A stretch of 29,402 nt of DNA from Dehalococcoidia bacterium UBA2160. Lineage in GTDB: Bacteria > Chloroflexota > Dehalococcoidia > Lucifugimonadales > UBA1123. The stretch covers positions 1 to 29,402 of the forward strand of contig DCWO01000106.1 in assembly GCA_002328865.1 (NCBI GenBank), given 5' to 3'. The notes beneath the pieces are model-generated. The model had not been told where the DNA came from. It saw only the letters and a program-made list of their open reading frames with translations, and searched no databases. Shown piece after piece: positions 16,253-23,041 of this stretch (position 1 is its first letter; each line of letters begins with the position of its first letter). A program made the position numbers and the translations under genes.

Positions 16253-16281
16253 TTGACTCCGCCTGAGGCTGAATGTAGAAT
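16253..16281 (+). promoter_or_regulatory. Promoter for core MetE-like operon
   Basis: TTGACT (16253-16258), 17 nt, TAGAAT (16276-16281). Start near 16288, giving a leader of about 87 nt that contains the hairpin at 16319-16337. Confidence 0.65.
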
Positions 16282-16318
16282 TCGCATCTGTAGTCAATGT
16301 GACCGTATCGCGCCGGCC

Positions 16319-16337
16319 GTCGCTGTCTGACAGCGAC
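16319..16337 (+). promoter_or_regulatory. Leader hairpin before core MetE-like gene
   Basis: GTCGCTGT (16319-16326), loop CTG, ACAGCGAC (16330-16337): a perfect 8-bp stem in the 5' leader, 38 nt before the start codon and without a T-tract. No known SAM or cobalamin riboswitch pattern is recognised. It may stabilise the message, bind a protein, or be an operator in DNA form. Confidence 0.45.
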
Positions 16338-16374
16338 TACGCGCCAGCATCGAATCAGGCGAGAGGAGCAACTA

Positions 16375-17562
16375 ATGAGCATCGATGGAGCGCCAGCGTT
16401 TCCGGTAACTGTTGTTGGAAGCTGGCCCAGGCCCCCGGAGCTTCTGAAAGCGTTGAGGGCGCGCCAGTCCGGCGACCTCACATTCGAGGAGTTCAACGCC
16501 GAAGCCGACAAGGCCGTTCTGGAATGTCTCCGCTACCAAGATGAAGCAGGCGTGGACATCGTCAGCGATGGCGAACAGCGCCGGGACAACTTCTACTCCT
16601 TCATCGTGGAGAAACTCGACGGTGTGCAACTGATGAGCCTTGCCGAAGTGATGGACCACGTCGAGGACAAGGCCAGCTTCGACGAAATCCTTCGCAGCCA
16701 GGACGCTCCGGCTTTCGCAATCCACAACACCACGGTCGTCGACAAGATACGCCGCAACAAGCACCTGGCGATGGACGAGCTCGAATTCCTGAAGAAACAC
16801 ACCGACAAGCCGATCAAGATCGCCCTTCCCGGCCCGTACCTGCTCACCCGGTCGATGTGGGTCAAAGGCGTGTCGGACGAAGCCTATCCAACGATGCAAG
16901 ACCTTGCGGAGGACATCGTTCCCATCTTGCGCGAAGAGGTCATCGCCCTGCGCGACGCGGGCGCGGCATTCGTCCAGCTCGACGAGCCGGTGCTGACAGA
17001 CGTCATGTTCCGGCCGGAGGTCAAAGAGCGAACTTTCATGTGCGCATCGATGGCAGCCTCTTCCGGCGACCCTATGGTCGAACTCACATGGGCGGTAAGG
17101 CTCAACAACGCCGTCTTGGCCGACATCGAAGGCATCCACACCGGCATCCACGTGTGCCGGGGCAACTGGAGCCGCCAAGACGAGGCGCTGCTCTCGGGTA
17201 GCTACGAGCCCCTGGTCATGTACCTGCTCACGATGCGCGTCAACCAACTGGTGTTGGAATATGCCACTCCGCGCGCGGGAGACTTGGCCGCCTTCGGGCG
17301 CTACCCTCGTATTCGCGAGATGGGTTTGGGTGTGGTCAATCCGCGCACTGACGATGTCGAGACGGTTGACCAGGTTATCGCGAAAGTCGAAGAGGCGCTG
17401 AACTACTTCGAGCCTGAACAGATCTACCTCAACCCGGACTGTGGCTTCGGCACGTTCGCGGAGCGACCGATGAACACAACCGAAATCGCCTCACAGAAAC
17501 TCAAAGTCATCGCGGCCGCCGCCAAAGAGTTGCGGAGCAAGTACGAGGTTGGAACGAGGTGA
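16375..17562 (+). CDS. Stand-alone MetE catalytic-domain methyltransferase
   Basis: Of 395 residues, matching only the zinc-containing C-terminal half of cobalamin-independent methionine synthase; full MetE is about 750 residues. The zinc ligands are in place: H259 and C261 in GIHVCRGNW, E295 in LEYATPRAGD and C356 in NPDCGFGTF; D203 sits in QLDEPVL. The N-terminus VTVVGSWPRPPELL is the family's phosphate/folate-side loop. AGGAG precedes the ATG by about 7 nt. 'Core MetE' proteins include folate-independent methionine synthases and coenzyme-M-type thiol alkyl transferases, so the methyl or alkyl donor cannot be assigned. Its stop is 5 bp before the OsmC start, so a thiol-related role together with OsmC is plausible. 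Confidence 0.82.
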   Translation: MSIDGAPAFPVTVVGSWPRPPELLKALRARQSGDLTFEEFNAEADKAVLECLRYQDEAGVDIVSDGEQRRDNFYSFIVEKLDGVQLMSLAEVMDHVEDKASFDEILRSQDAPAFAIHNTTVVDKIRRNKHLAMDELEFLKKHTDKPIKIALPGPYLLTRSMWVKGVSDEAYPTMQDLAEDIVPILREEVIALRDAGAAFVQLDEPVLTDVMFRPEVKERTFMCASMAASSGDPMVELTWAVRLNNAVLADIEGIHTGIHVCRGNWSRQDEALLSGSYEPLVMYLLTMRVNQLVLEYATPRAGDLAAFGRYPRIREMGLGVVNPRTDDVETVDQVIAKVEEALNYFEPEQIYLNPDCGFGTFAERPMNTTEIASQKLKVIAAAAKELRSKYEVGTR

Positions 17563-17567
17563 GCGGC

Positions 17568-18101
17568 ATGGGCTCAGATGAGGGGAGCGTAGTAAACGGG
17601 CTAAACATAGGCGAGTTCCGCGAGGCAGTCAAAACCGTCGCGGAACAGGAAGGCGCTCAGCACGCGCCCAAGAAGGCACGGGTTCAGTGGATGGGCGGCT
17701 TCAAATTCAGCGCCCTCACGCGAAACCACACGTTTGTGATCGACGAACCCGCGCATCTGACCGGCGAGGACGAAGCGCCTAACTCGATGGAATACGTCCT
17801 GGGCGCTTACGGCGCATGCCTGGCCACCGGGTTCGTTCTCAACGCGTCGCTGCAAGGCGTTACGATCCGAAACATGGAGATCGCCCTCGACGCGGGACAG
17901 GACAACGTCTTCACGTTCCTCGGTCTTGGCGGCGAAGGGCATTCCGGGTTCAGCAACGTGAATGCCAAGCTCTACGTCCAGGCCGAAGCCGACGCCGAAA
18001 CGCTCCAGCGCATCTGGGAAAAGACGGTGGAAACCTCGCCGGTCGGCAACTCGCTAGTGCACAATGTGGTCATCAATCCAGCGATGGACGTCATCCCGTA
18101 A
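17568..18101 (+). CDS. OsmC family protein (copy 3)
   Basis: Of 177 residues, an OsmC-fold protein from a different branch than copies 1 and 2. It carries the signature NSMEYVLGAYGACLATGF with the conserved cysteine. The resolving-cysteine position reads TSPVGNSL, again serine. The start is taken as ATG at 17568 because GAGGTGA (17556-17562) is an exact 7-nt match to the anti-Shine-Dalgarno complement, 5 nt upstream. A GTG at 17559, overlapping the previous stop, is an alternative. It is translationally linked to the core MetE-like gene, and 66 bp later the ccoN-like gene starts on the same strand. Inferred role: thiol chemistry beside the methyl/alkyl transferase. Confidence 0.82.
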   Translation: MGSDEGSVVNGLNIGEFREAVKTVAEQEGAQHAPKKARVQWMGGFKFSALTRNHTFVIDEPAHLTGEDEAPNSMEYVLGAYGACLATGFVLNASLQGVTIRNMEIALDAGQDNVFTFLGLGGEGHSGFSNVNAKLYVQAEADAETLQRIWEKTVETSPVGNSLVHNVVINPAMDVIP

Positions 18102-18167
18102 GCATGCACACCAAGCCCGCGCCGGAATCAACGGATCGACCGGACTTTTCACGATGAGAGCCGCCTG

Positions 18168-19586
18168 ATGCGCTCTGCCGAACAACAGGCGCCTTCGCCG
18201 GACCTCGTCCGGCCTGCCCAGCCCCAGGAGGAGCGGGCGGCTGTCTGGTTCCTGTACTCCGCCGTGTTCTGGCTGGCCGTCCCCGGCATCGCCGGTCTGA
18301 TTATGGCCGTGTTCCTCTTCGCCCCGTACGTCCAGGACTGGATCCCGATGTGGGCGCGCCCCTACATCCAGTTCGGACGGCTGCGTCCCGTGCACGTCAA
18401 CCTGGCGCTGATCGGGTGGCTCTCGATGGTCTACGCGGGCTCGATGCTGTTCATCGTCGCCCGCCTGACACGCGCCCCCGTTTATGCCGAGAAGCTGGCC
18501 AGGGCGAACGTGGTTCTCTGGAACGTGGTGGTCGCCGGGGCGGTCGTAAGCCTCCTCCTCGGATTCAACCAGGGGCGTGAATACGCCGAACTGGTTTGGC
18601 CGCTGGACACATTGCTGATCGTCTGTTTTGCGATCCTCGCGATCAACATCTGGGGCACGGTGTTTCGGCGCACCGAAAAGCGCCTGTACATAAGCGTATG
18701 GAGCTTTATGGCCGCCAGCCTGATCTTCCCGTTCATTTACGCCATCGGCAACGTCGTTTGGGACACGTCCGGGGCACTGACCGGGATGAACGACGCAATC
18801 CTCAACTACTTCTACGTCCACAACCTGTTCAACGTCTGGTTCACGACGGGCGCAATGGGGTTGGTCTTCTACCTTCTGCCGAGGTTGACCGGCAACCCGA
18901 TCTGGAACTACCGGCTCGCAGTGTGGGGGTTCGCCAGCGTGTGGACCGGCCAGCACCACCTGCTGTATGGTCCCGGACCGGAATGGCTGGAGCTGCTCTC
19001 GGTCTCGTTCAGCATCCTGGCGGCGGTGCCGAACACGGCCTTTGCGTACAACTTCTTCAGGACAATGCAAGGAAAATGGCACAAGTTGGCGACCGATGTT
19101 CCGCTGCGCTTTTTGGCGATGGGGTGTCTGTTCTACACGGCCACCTGTTTCCAAGGAGTGTCGCAGTCGTTCCGCAATTTCAGCGCCCAGATCCACTTTA
19201 CCAACTGGGTCATCGGCCATAGCCATTTGGCATTCGTCGCGTCCTACAGCTTCTTCGCCTTCGCCCTCGTATACCACATCCTGCCGCGCGTGCTTGGCCG
19301 GCCTTTGTTCGACCGGAAGCTGATGGAGTGGCACTTCTGGCTCATCACGCCGGGGCTGATCGCTTTCATGGTCACGTTGTGGGCAGCCGGATTGATCCAA
19401 GGCGAAAACTGGAACACGGGCGGCATACCGTTCGTCGAAACGGTCAAGGCGATGAAACCGTATATGTTCGTGCGCCTCATCGCAGGGGCCGCCATGGGCG
19501 CGGGCATCGCGGTGTTCCTCTACAACGCGTTGCTGAGCCTCAGGACCAAACCAGCGCCGGTCCCGGTTTCGGAGCGGGCATTATGA
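18168..19586 (+). CDS. ccoN: cbb3-type heme-copper oxidase subunit I (atypical)
   Basis: Of 472 residues with about twelve membrane helices. All six metal-binding His are visible by comparison with Pseudomonas CcoN: H76 (RLRPVHVNLA), H218 (YFYVHNLF), H263/H264 (GQHHLLYGP), H351 and H353 (VIGHSHLAF). In CcoN the cross-linked catalytic Tyr is six residues before the HH pair; here that position is S257 (FASVWTGQHH), and the helix between RL and HH seems about five residues shorter than in typical CcoN. The +4 position after H218 is Asn, neither Tyr (aa3) nor Glu (NorB). It may therefore be a divergent oxidase or a nitric-oxide-reductase-like member. The partner ccoO overlaps by 4 bp (ATGA). The start has only a weak purine-rich site. 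Confidence 0.85.
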   Translation: MRSAEQQAPSPDLVRPAQPQEERAAVWFLYSAVFWLAVPGIAGLIMAVFLFAPYVQDWIPMWARPYIQFGRLRPVHVNLALIGWLSMVYAGSMLFIVARLTRAPVYAEKLARANVVLWNVVVAGAVVSLLLGFNQGREYAELVWPLDTLLIVCFAILAINIWGTVFRRTEKRLYISVWSFMAASLIFPFIYAIGNVVWDTSGALTGMNDAILNYFYVHNLFNVWFTTGAMGLVFYLLPRLTGNPIWNYRLAVWGFASVWTGQHHLLYGPGPEWLELLSVSFSILAAVPNTAFAYNFFRTMQGKWHKLATDVPLRFLAMGCLFYTATCFQGVSQSFRNFSAQIHFTNWVIGHSHLAFVASYSFFAFALVYHILPRVLGRPLFDRKLMEWHFWLITPGLIAFMVTLWAAGLIQGENWNTGGIPFVETVKAMKPYMFVRLIAGAAMGAGIAVFLYNALLSLRTKPAPVPVSERAL

Positions 19587-20068
19587 AACAGCCGACCATC
19601 CTCTATTTGACCGTTGGTTCGTTCGCGTTCTTGGCCGTTGGCCTCGTGATCACCGTGTGGCTCCCCGGATACCTGAAAGACCCTCAGCCAACCGAGTTCG
19701 CGATCGACTACAACGACGTCGAGTTGGAGGGCAGAGACGTCTACATCCGCGAGGGATGCTGGTACTGCCACACACAACAGGTGCGCTCCATCGAAGTCGA
19801 CGTCGGCACGGTGTGGTTGAAGGGCGACATTGGGCCGGAGTCGGTTCCGGGCGACTACGTCTACCAGAAGCCCGTTATGTGGGGCACCAACCGGCAGGGA
19901 CCGGACCTCTCCCACGCCGCCAGCCGTCCGTACGCAACAAAAGAGTGGCACATAATTCATTTGGAAGACCCCGACAACGTCGTTCCGGGCAGCATTATGC
20001 CGTCGTTCGAGCATCTGAACGACGGCGACATGGACGCCTTAAGCGATTACCTGATGGCGCTGAAGTAG
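19583..20068 (+). CDS. ccoO: cbb3-type oxidase monoheme cytochrome c subunit
   Basis: Of 161 residues when started at the ATG in the ATGA overlap with ccoN; slightly shorter than typical CcoO (about 200). One N-terminal membrane helix (ILYLTVGSFAFLAVGLVITV, 6-25) anchors a periplasmic or outer-face cytochrome c domain. The heme motif is CWYCH (59-63), within the family phrase GRDVYIREGCWYCHTQQVR, and the axial Met is M139 in PGSIMPSF. Also conserved are MWGTNRQGPDLS (99-110) and EWHIIHLEDP. It passes electrons to CcoN. The diheme subunit CcoP and CcoQ are not encoded nearby, so this would be a CcoNO complex or rely on a CcoP elsewhere. Confidence 0.9.
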   Translation: MKQPTILYLTVGSFAFLAVGLVITVWLPGYLKDPQPTEFAIDYNDVELEGRDVYIREGCWYCHTQQVRSIEVDVGTVWLKGDIGPESVPGDYVYQKPVMWGTNRQGPDLSHAASRPYATKEWHIIHLEDPDNVVPGSIMPSFEHLNDGDMDALSDYLMALK

Positions 20069-20087
20069 CGTTCGGCGGAGACAAACC

Positions 20088-20261
20088 ATGTATCCAGCGA
20101 CGTTCCTGGTAATAGCAGCCGTAGCCCTGATGTTTTCGTTCTGGGTGGGTTTCTTGCTGTGGGCGTGGCGCTCGGGGCAATTAGACGACCAACAAGAGTT
20201 GCGGCGTCTTCCTTTGGAGGACGACCTGCAGCCAAACATGGAGCGCCAACGAAATGGATGA
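20088..20261 (+). CDS. ccoS: CcoS/FixS-like oxidase assembly protein
   Basis: Of 57 residues. A single membrane helix (about 6-28, FLVIAAVALMFSFWVGFLLW) is followed by AWRSGQLDD, matching the hallmark W-x-x-xSGQ(F/Y)DD of CcoS/FixS, the small protein needed to insert cofactors into CcoN. GGAG at 20077-20080 precedes the ATG by 7 nt. It follows ccoO by 19 bp and overlaps the next gene by 8 bp. The copper ATPase CcoI and ferredoxin CcoG, usual companions, are not in the window. Confidence 0.7.
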   Translation: MYPATFLVIAAVALMFSFWVGFLLWAWRSGQLDDQQELRRLPLEDDLQPNMERQRNG

Positions 20262-20514
20262 CGATCGACTGCAACCCGTCGCTGACCCGCCCGACTACGA
20301 GGACGATGAGGCGATAGGGGGCGAGATAAGAGTGGCCGGAGGAGGCTCGCCCAAAGTGTTGCGTTGGGGCGCATATCTCGCGCACGTTTGGGCCGTGCTG
20401 TACTTGGTTGTTCACCCTTCGGTTCCCTACCGCGAGATACTGTTTGTTTTCGCCGCGTTGATCGGCGCCTGGTTGCTGTTCTTCGCCCTGGCGAAACGCC
20501 CTCCGGAGCTGTGA
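20254..20514 (+). CDS. Small two-helix membrane protein of cbb3-like operon
   Basis: Of 86 residues. An acidic N-terminus (MDDDRLQPVADPPDYEDDE) is followed by two probable membrane helices (about 37-58 and 62-82) and a short KRPPEL tail. Its ATG lies inside the last codons of ccoS (8-bp overlap), so translation is likely coupled. No family is recognised. By position it may be an accessory or structural subunit of the oxidase, taking the place of CcoQ or part of CcoP; it carries no heme motif or metal-binding cluster. It is the last gene before the terminator at 20629-20674. Confidence 0.65.
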   Translation: MDDDRLQPVADPPDYEDDEAIGGEIRVAGGGSPKVLRWGAYLAHVWAVLYLVVHPSVPYREILFVFAALIGAWLLFFALAKRPPEL

Positions 20515-20628
20515 AATACTTGACAAGGTTTGTAACTGCTGATAGCGTCGAATTGATGTTTGCACGACACGACAACTGTCCCTGCATCTGTTTGCCGTAA
20601 AGAGGCAAGCAGCGCGATAAGATCGGCG

Positions 20629-20674
20629 CCTTCCTCATGATTTCGTGGTTGTTTGAGGGAGGCGTACTTTTTTT
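20629..20674 (+). terminator. Intrinsic terminator of ccoNOS operon
   Basis: CCTTCCTCA (20629-20637) pairs with TGAGGGAGG (20654-20662) with one G-T wobble, followed four bases later by seven T (20668-20674). A second strong stem, CTGTTTGCC/GGCAAGCAG at 20588-20612 with a 7-nt loop, lies just upstream. A TTGACA-N17-TAGCGT at 20520-20548 might start a short transcript here, but its -10 is poor. Confidence 0.65.
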
Positions 20675-20855
20675 CGTGAAGGGCGCGTTGGCCCGATCAT
20701 GGAAACATCAGCATAGGGAGCCATCATTGGTTGATGGCGATAGGGCGGGTACGCGGTCTCCCGAACGTTGAATTGCTGGCCGGCGGCCGTGGCTGCCGGA
20801 CGGCCAAGCAGCCGATGACGAGCTAAGTACCTTAAGTGAATATTGGGGGGAACCA
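20675..20855 (+). other. Structured noncoding leader before CMD gene
   Basis: A 181-nt stretch without a plausible gene. It holds a perfect 6-bp inverted repeat CCATCA-TTGGT-TGATGG (20721-20737) and a GC-rich zone (about 20774-20812) with several GGCC/GCCGG complementary segments able to fold. No riboswitch family is recognised and no clear promoter is seen. Could be a 5' UTR or a small RNA. Confidence 0.35.
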
Positions 20856-21287
20856 ATGGTGGATTCGAACCGAGCAGAACAAGCAAACGCCTACATGAAA
20901 GAGAAGATGCTCTTCACGCCGCGGATGTTCCAGGTGATCAACACCGTGGCGCCTGAAGCCGGCGAAAGGTTTGCGGACTTCTACGAAACCGTCTGGGCGG
21001 ACGGCGCTCTGCCCCGCAGGATCAAAGAGTTGATGTTTACCTCGATCGGCGTCTCTCACCGATCGCCCGCGTGCCTCATCCACGTGATTCCCGCCGTCGA
21101 GGCCGGAGCCACGGACGGCGAGATCTTCGAGGCAGTCGCGGTGGGCATGCTGGCCGGGGGATTCGTCCCCAACGGCCCGGGCATCCCTTACGCGTTCCAG
21201 TACGCGGTCAAGGTCCTCGAGATCGTCGCGAAGTATCGCGCCGGCGAGGATTGGGAGTACATTCTGCCCGCCGATTTCAGAATGTAA
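20856..21287 (+). CDS. Carboxymuconolactone decarboxylase (AhpD-fold) family protein
   Basis: Of 143 residues, all-helical CMD/AhpD fold. The core RRIKELMFTSIGVSHRSPAC (54-73) followed by LIHVIPAVEAGATDGEI contains E58, C73 and H76 of the E...CxxC..H motif. The first Cys of CxxC is replaced by S70 (S-P-A-C), so a disulfide redox cycle as in AhpD is not possible. GGGGGGAA lies before the ATG. The C-terminus GEDWEYILPADF is not part of the conserved core. It is likely an uncharacterised CMD-like protein acting on a small aromatic or hydroperoxide-derived compound, or a non-enzymatic member. It stands alone after a structured leader. Confidence 0.82.
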   Translation: MVDSNRAEQANAYMKEKMLFTPRMFQVINTVAPEAGERFADFYETVWADGALPRRIKELMFTSIGVSHRSPACLIHVIPAVEAGATDGEIFEAVAVGMLAGGFVPNGPGIPYAFQYAVKVLEIVAKYRAGEDWEYILPADFRM

Positions 21288-21317
21288 GGCAGTCGCTGTG
21301 CCGGGCCTCGACATAGC

Positions 21318-21326
21318 TGCTACACT
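21318..21326 (+). promoter_or_regulatory. Extended -10 promoter
   Basis: TG-C-TACACT: an extended -10 element with the same TACACT hexamer as the two OsmC-region promoters and without a good -35. Start near 21333, giving a leader of about 68 nt that includes the hairpin at 21353-21381. Confidence 0.4.
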
Positions 21327-21352
21327 TGTTGGAAGTTTTTTAGCTGAGCAGG

Positions 21353-21381
21353 CGGACGCCGGGCGATTGCTCCGGCGTCCG
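21353..21381 (+). promoter_or_regulatory. Leader hairpin upstream of unknown gene
   Basis: CGGACGCCG (21353-21361) and CGGCGTCCG (21373-21381) form a perfect 9-bp stem with an 11-nt loop. It ends 7 nt before the GGGGG ribosome site of the gene at 21401. No T-tract follows, so translational control or an operator is more likely than termination. Confidence 0.5.
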
Positions 21382-21400
21382 TTGCGTGGGGGATGTATTC

Positions 21401-22096
21401 GTGCCGTTAGCGAAATTTGACATAGAATTAGGCGCCCAGACCCAGATGTTCGTATTCGAGGACCGCATTTCGGCCCTCATGCCCCAGAGCCTTGGAATCG
21501 TCATACCGTTGGAAGACTACCTCACCGAGATCGACGAGTCGAATCCGGTGTCCTGGGGCCTTTCATATCTTTACGCGGAAGTCTGGGTGGAGCGCCGTCT
21601 GGGCCGCCAGTTCATTGCGGCCGCGCTTCCGGAGTTCTTCACGGAAACCCTTCGGCCGACATCGCTCCGATTCCCTCTGACATACGAGGCCGTCAGTGTG
21701 CTGGAAGAGGCACGGGCGGGCGGCGATCTGAATCTCTCGTTGCACCTCGAAGCCACCATCACGGGCTCAGCGCCAGTGGATCGAATACCGGACGACGGTC
21801 GTCGAAAGACGCTGCAGGCTTGGGGCATCCCTAAAGAAATCATCGGTCCGGTTCGCAGCAGTGACGACATCACAATCCGAATTCGCAAACTCGATTGGGT
21901 GGAGGAGATCCTTCCTCAATGGAGGTTGGTCCCTCAGATCGAATCCGCCGACCCCTTGCCCGTTGTCGCAGAGATGCGTCCCGTCGGTCAGCGCCTCGAC
22001 ACTCACGCTCTGGCCCGGACCCTTAGCGCCGCCACGCGTAGCCGCGATTTCGATGCGATTCTGGAGCAGATGCGCGCTCCAATCGTTGGTCTCTAG
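21401..22096 (+). CDS. Protein of unknown function
   Basis: Of 231 residues starting at GTG 21401, with GGGGGA about 7-8 nt upstream; another in-frame GTG at 21386 falls too close to the hairpin. I do not recognise the family. The N-terminal two-thirds look alternately beta and helical (KFDIELGAQTQMFVFEDRI, LSYLYAEVWVERRLGRQF), the middle has a polar segment about residues 120-140 (GSAPVDRIPDDGRRK), and the C-terminus (about 195-228) is a helix-rich ARTLSAATRSRDFDAILEQM. No signal peptide or membrane helix is visible. Its stop is 5 bp before the DinB gene, indicating one operon and perhaps a joint role with that putative metal-binding four-helix protein. Confidence 0.7.
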   Translation: MPLAKFDIELGAQTQMFVFEDRISALMPQSLGIVIPLEDYLTEIDESNPVSWGLSYLYAEVWVERRLGRQFIAAALPEFFTETLRPTSLRFPLTYEAVSVLEEARAGGDLNLSLHLEATITGSAPVDRIPDDGRRKTLQAWGIPKEIIGPVRSSDDITIRIRKLDWVEEILPQWRLVPQIESADPLPVVAEMRPVGQRLDTHALARTLSAATRSRDFDAILEQMRAPIVGL

Positions 22097-22101
22097 AGAA
22101 A

Positions 22102-22668
22102 ATGGCCTGGGAACATTTGGGCCCTCGCGACAAGCAACCGGACCCGATGGCGGCCGTTCTCGAATGGGGCCTGCGCCAAGCCCACGATCGACTGGTCGAG
22201 ATCGTGTCCGACATGAGCGACGACCAGCTTTCGTGGTCGCCGCAGCCCGGCGCACACTCACTGGGATTCGTCATCTGGCACATCGCCCGATGCGACGACA
22301 ACTACCTTCGAGTCCACATCCAAGGGCGCCAGGAGATATGGCAAGAAGAGCGCTGGTACGAACGCTGGAGCATGGACCCCGAAAGCACCGGCATGCTGTT
22401 GTCCGACGACCAAGCGGCCGACCTCGTTCTCCCTGCCAAAGCTGACATCGTCGACTACTGCCGTCGCGTCTGGAACGAAGTCGACGACTATGTGGCAGGC
22501 TTGGGGTCGTCAGGCATGGCGCAAACGGTAAGCAACATACCCCGAACCACGGACATGACCATCGGCCAGATAATCGTCAGCCACGTCGTCGGGCACGACA
22601 ACCGCCACCTCGGCGAAATGGAATACATCAAAGGCCTGATGGGCCTCCGAGGCTCGGTCACCCTGTAG
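22102..22668 (+). CDS. DinB-family metal-binding four-helix protein
   Basis: Of 188 residues, DinB/YfiT-like bundle. Metal-ligand histidines are visible at H60 in VIWHIARCDDNY and H165/H169 in SHVVGHDNRHLGEMEYIKG, with H161 nearby. The N-terminal SDDQLSWSPQPGAHSLGFVIWH is the family's typical 'D..L.w.p.pg..si....wH' phrase. Members include thiol-dependent S-transferases using mycothiol, bacillithiol or glutathione, and many unassigned proteins. The ATG at 22102 follows the previous stop by 5 bp, and the purine-rich AGAGAAA serves as ribosome site. The thiol cofactor and substrate cannot be told from the sequence. Confidence 0.86.
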   Translation: MAWEHLGPRDKQPDPMAAVLEWGLRQAHDRLVEIVSDMSDDQLSWSPQPGAHSLGFVIWHIARCDDNYLRVHIQGRQEIWQEERWYERWSMDPESTGMLLSDDQAADLVLPAKADIVDYCRRVWNEVDDYVAGLGSSGMAQTVSNIPRTTDMTIGQIIVSHVVGHDNRHLGEMEYIKGLMGLRGSVTL

Positions 22669-22955
22669 CGCCTTCACCCTGGTTGACTCGCGACACAGCG
22701 GTTCGTCGTCCCTTGCCTCTGAATCTTCCTGGCCCGCCGCAAATTGTCCAACAATGCCGTGTCCCGAGACTCCGCATTCTCCCGTAAACACCGGTGCTCT
22801 GGCCGTTCACGGCCAAGCCAACCCGCATACACGGCTCGACCAACAATCCGATGCAGCCACCGTCTGCCGCCACCCGTGCTCTGGCCCGAAAGAATCGGGG
22901 TCAAGCCTCCTCACACCGCGCATCTCGACGCGATAGCCAACCTTCGTCCCCCGCG
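22669..22955. other. Noncoding gap with a hairpin-bearing repeat pair
   Basis: No convincing gene. GTGCTCTGGCC begins two related units at 22794-22819 and 22876-22907. Each is followed by a short hairpin (TGGCCG-TTCA-CGGCCA in the first, CCCGA-AAGAA-TCGGG in the second) and then CAAGCC. Loop sequences differ while the ability to fold is kept. Confidence 0.35.
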
Positions 22956-22984
22956 TTGACCATACCTCCTGTCGCTCGTATAAT
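22956..22984 (+). promoter_or_regulatory. Strong sigma70-type promoter of ThDP/PLP operon
   Basis: TTGACC (22956-22961), 17 nt, perfect TATAAT (22979-22984). Start near 22991, about 50 nt before the ATG at 23042. It is the closest to consensus of the promoters in this window. Confidence 0.75.
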
Positions 22985-23041
22985 CGCCCCATCTAAGTAC
23001 ACCCCGAATCCACATCCTCGAAATGAACCCTGGAGGGACAG

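Noticed and set aside
18054..19400. Long 448-residue leftward open frame opposite ccoN
   Set aside because: Its low-complexity His/Asp/Glu/Arg-rich translation is the antisense shadow of a clearly real membrane protein gene.
20774..20822. Resemblance to the SRP (4.5S) RNA apical region near GCCAAGCAGCCGATGACGA
   Set aside because: The invariant apical GGAAG-type loop is missing and the order of conserved blocks does not fit.
22744..23010. Short overlapping open frames between the DinB and ThDP genes
   Set aside because: Pro/Arg/Ser-rich translations typical of GC-rich noncoding DNA, no ribosome sites, and overlap with repeats and a promoter.
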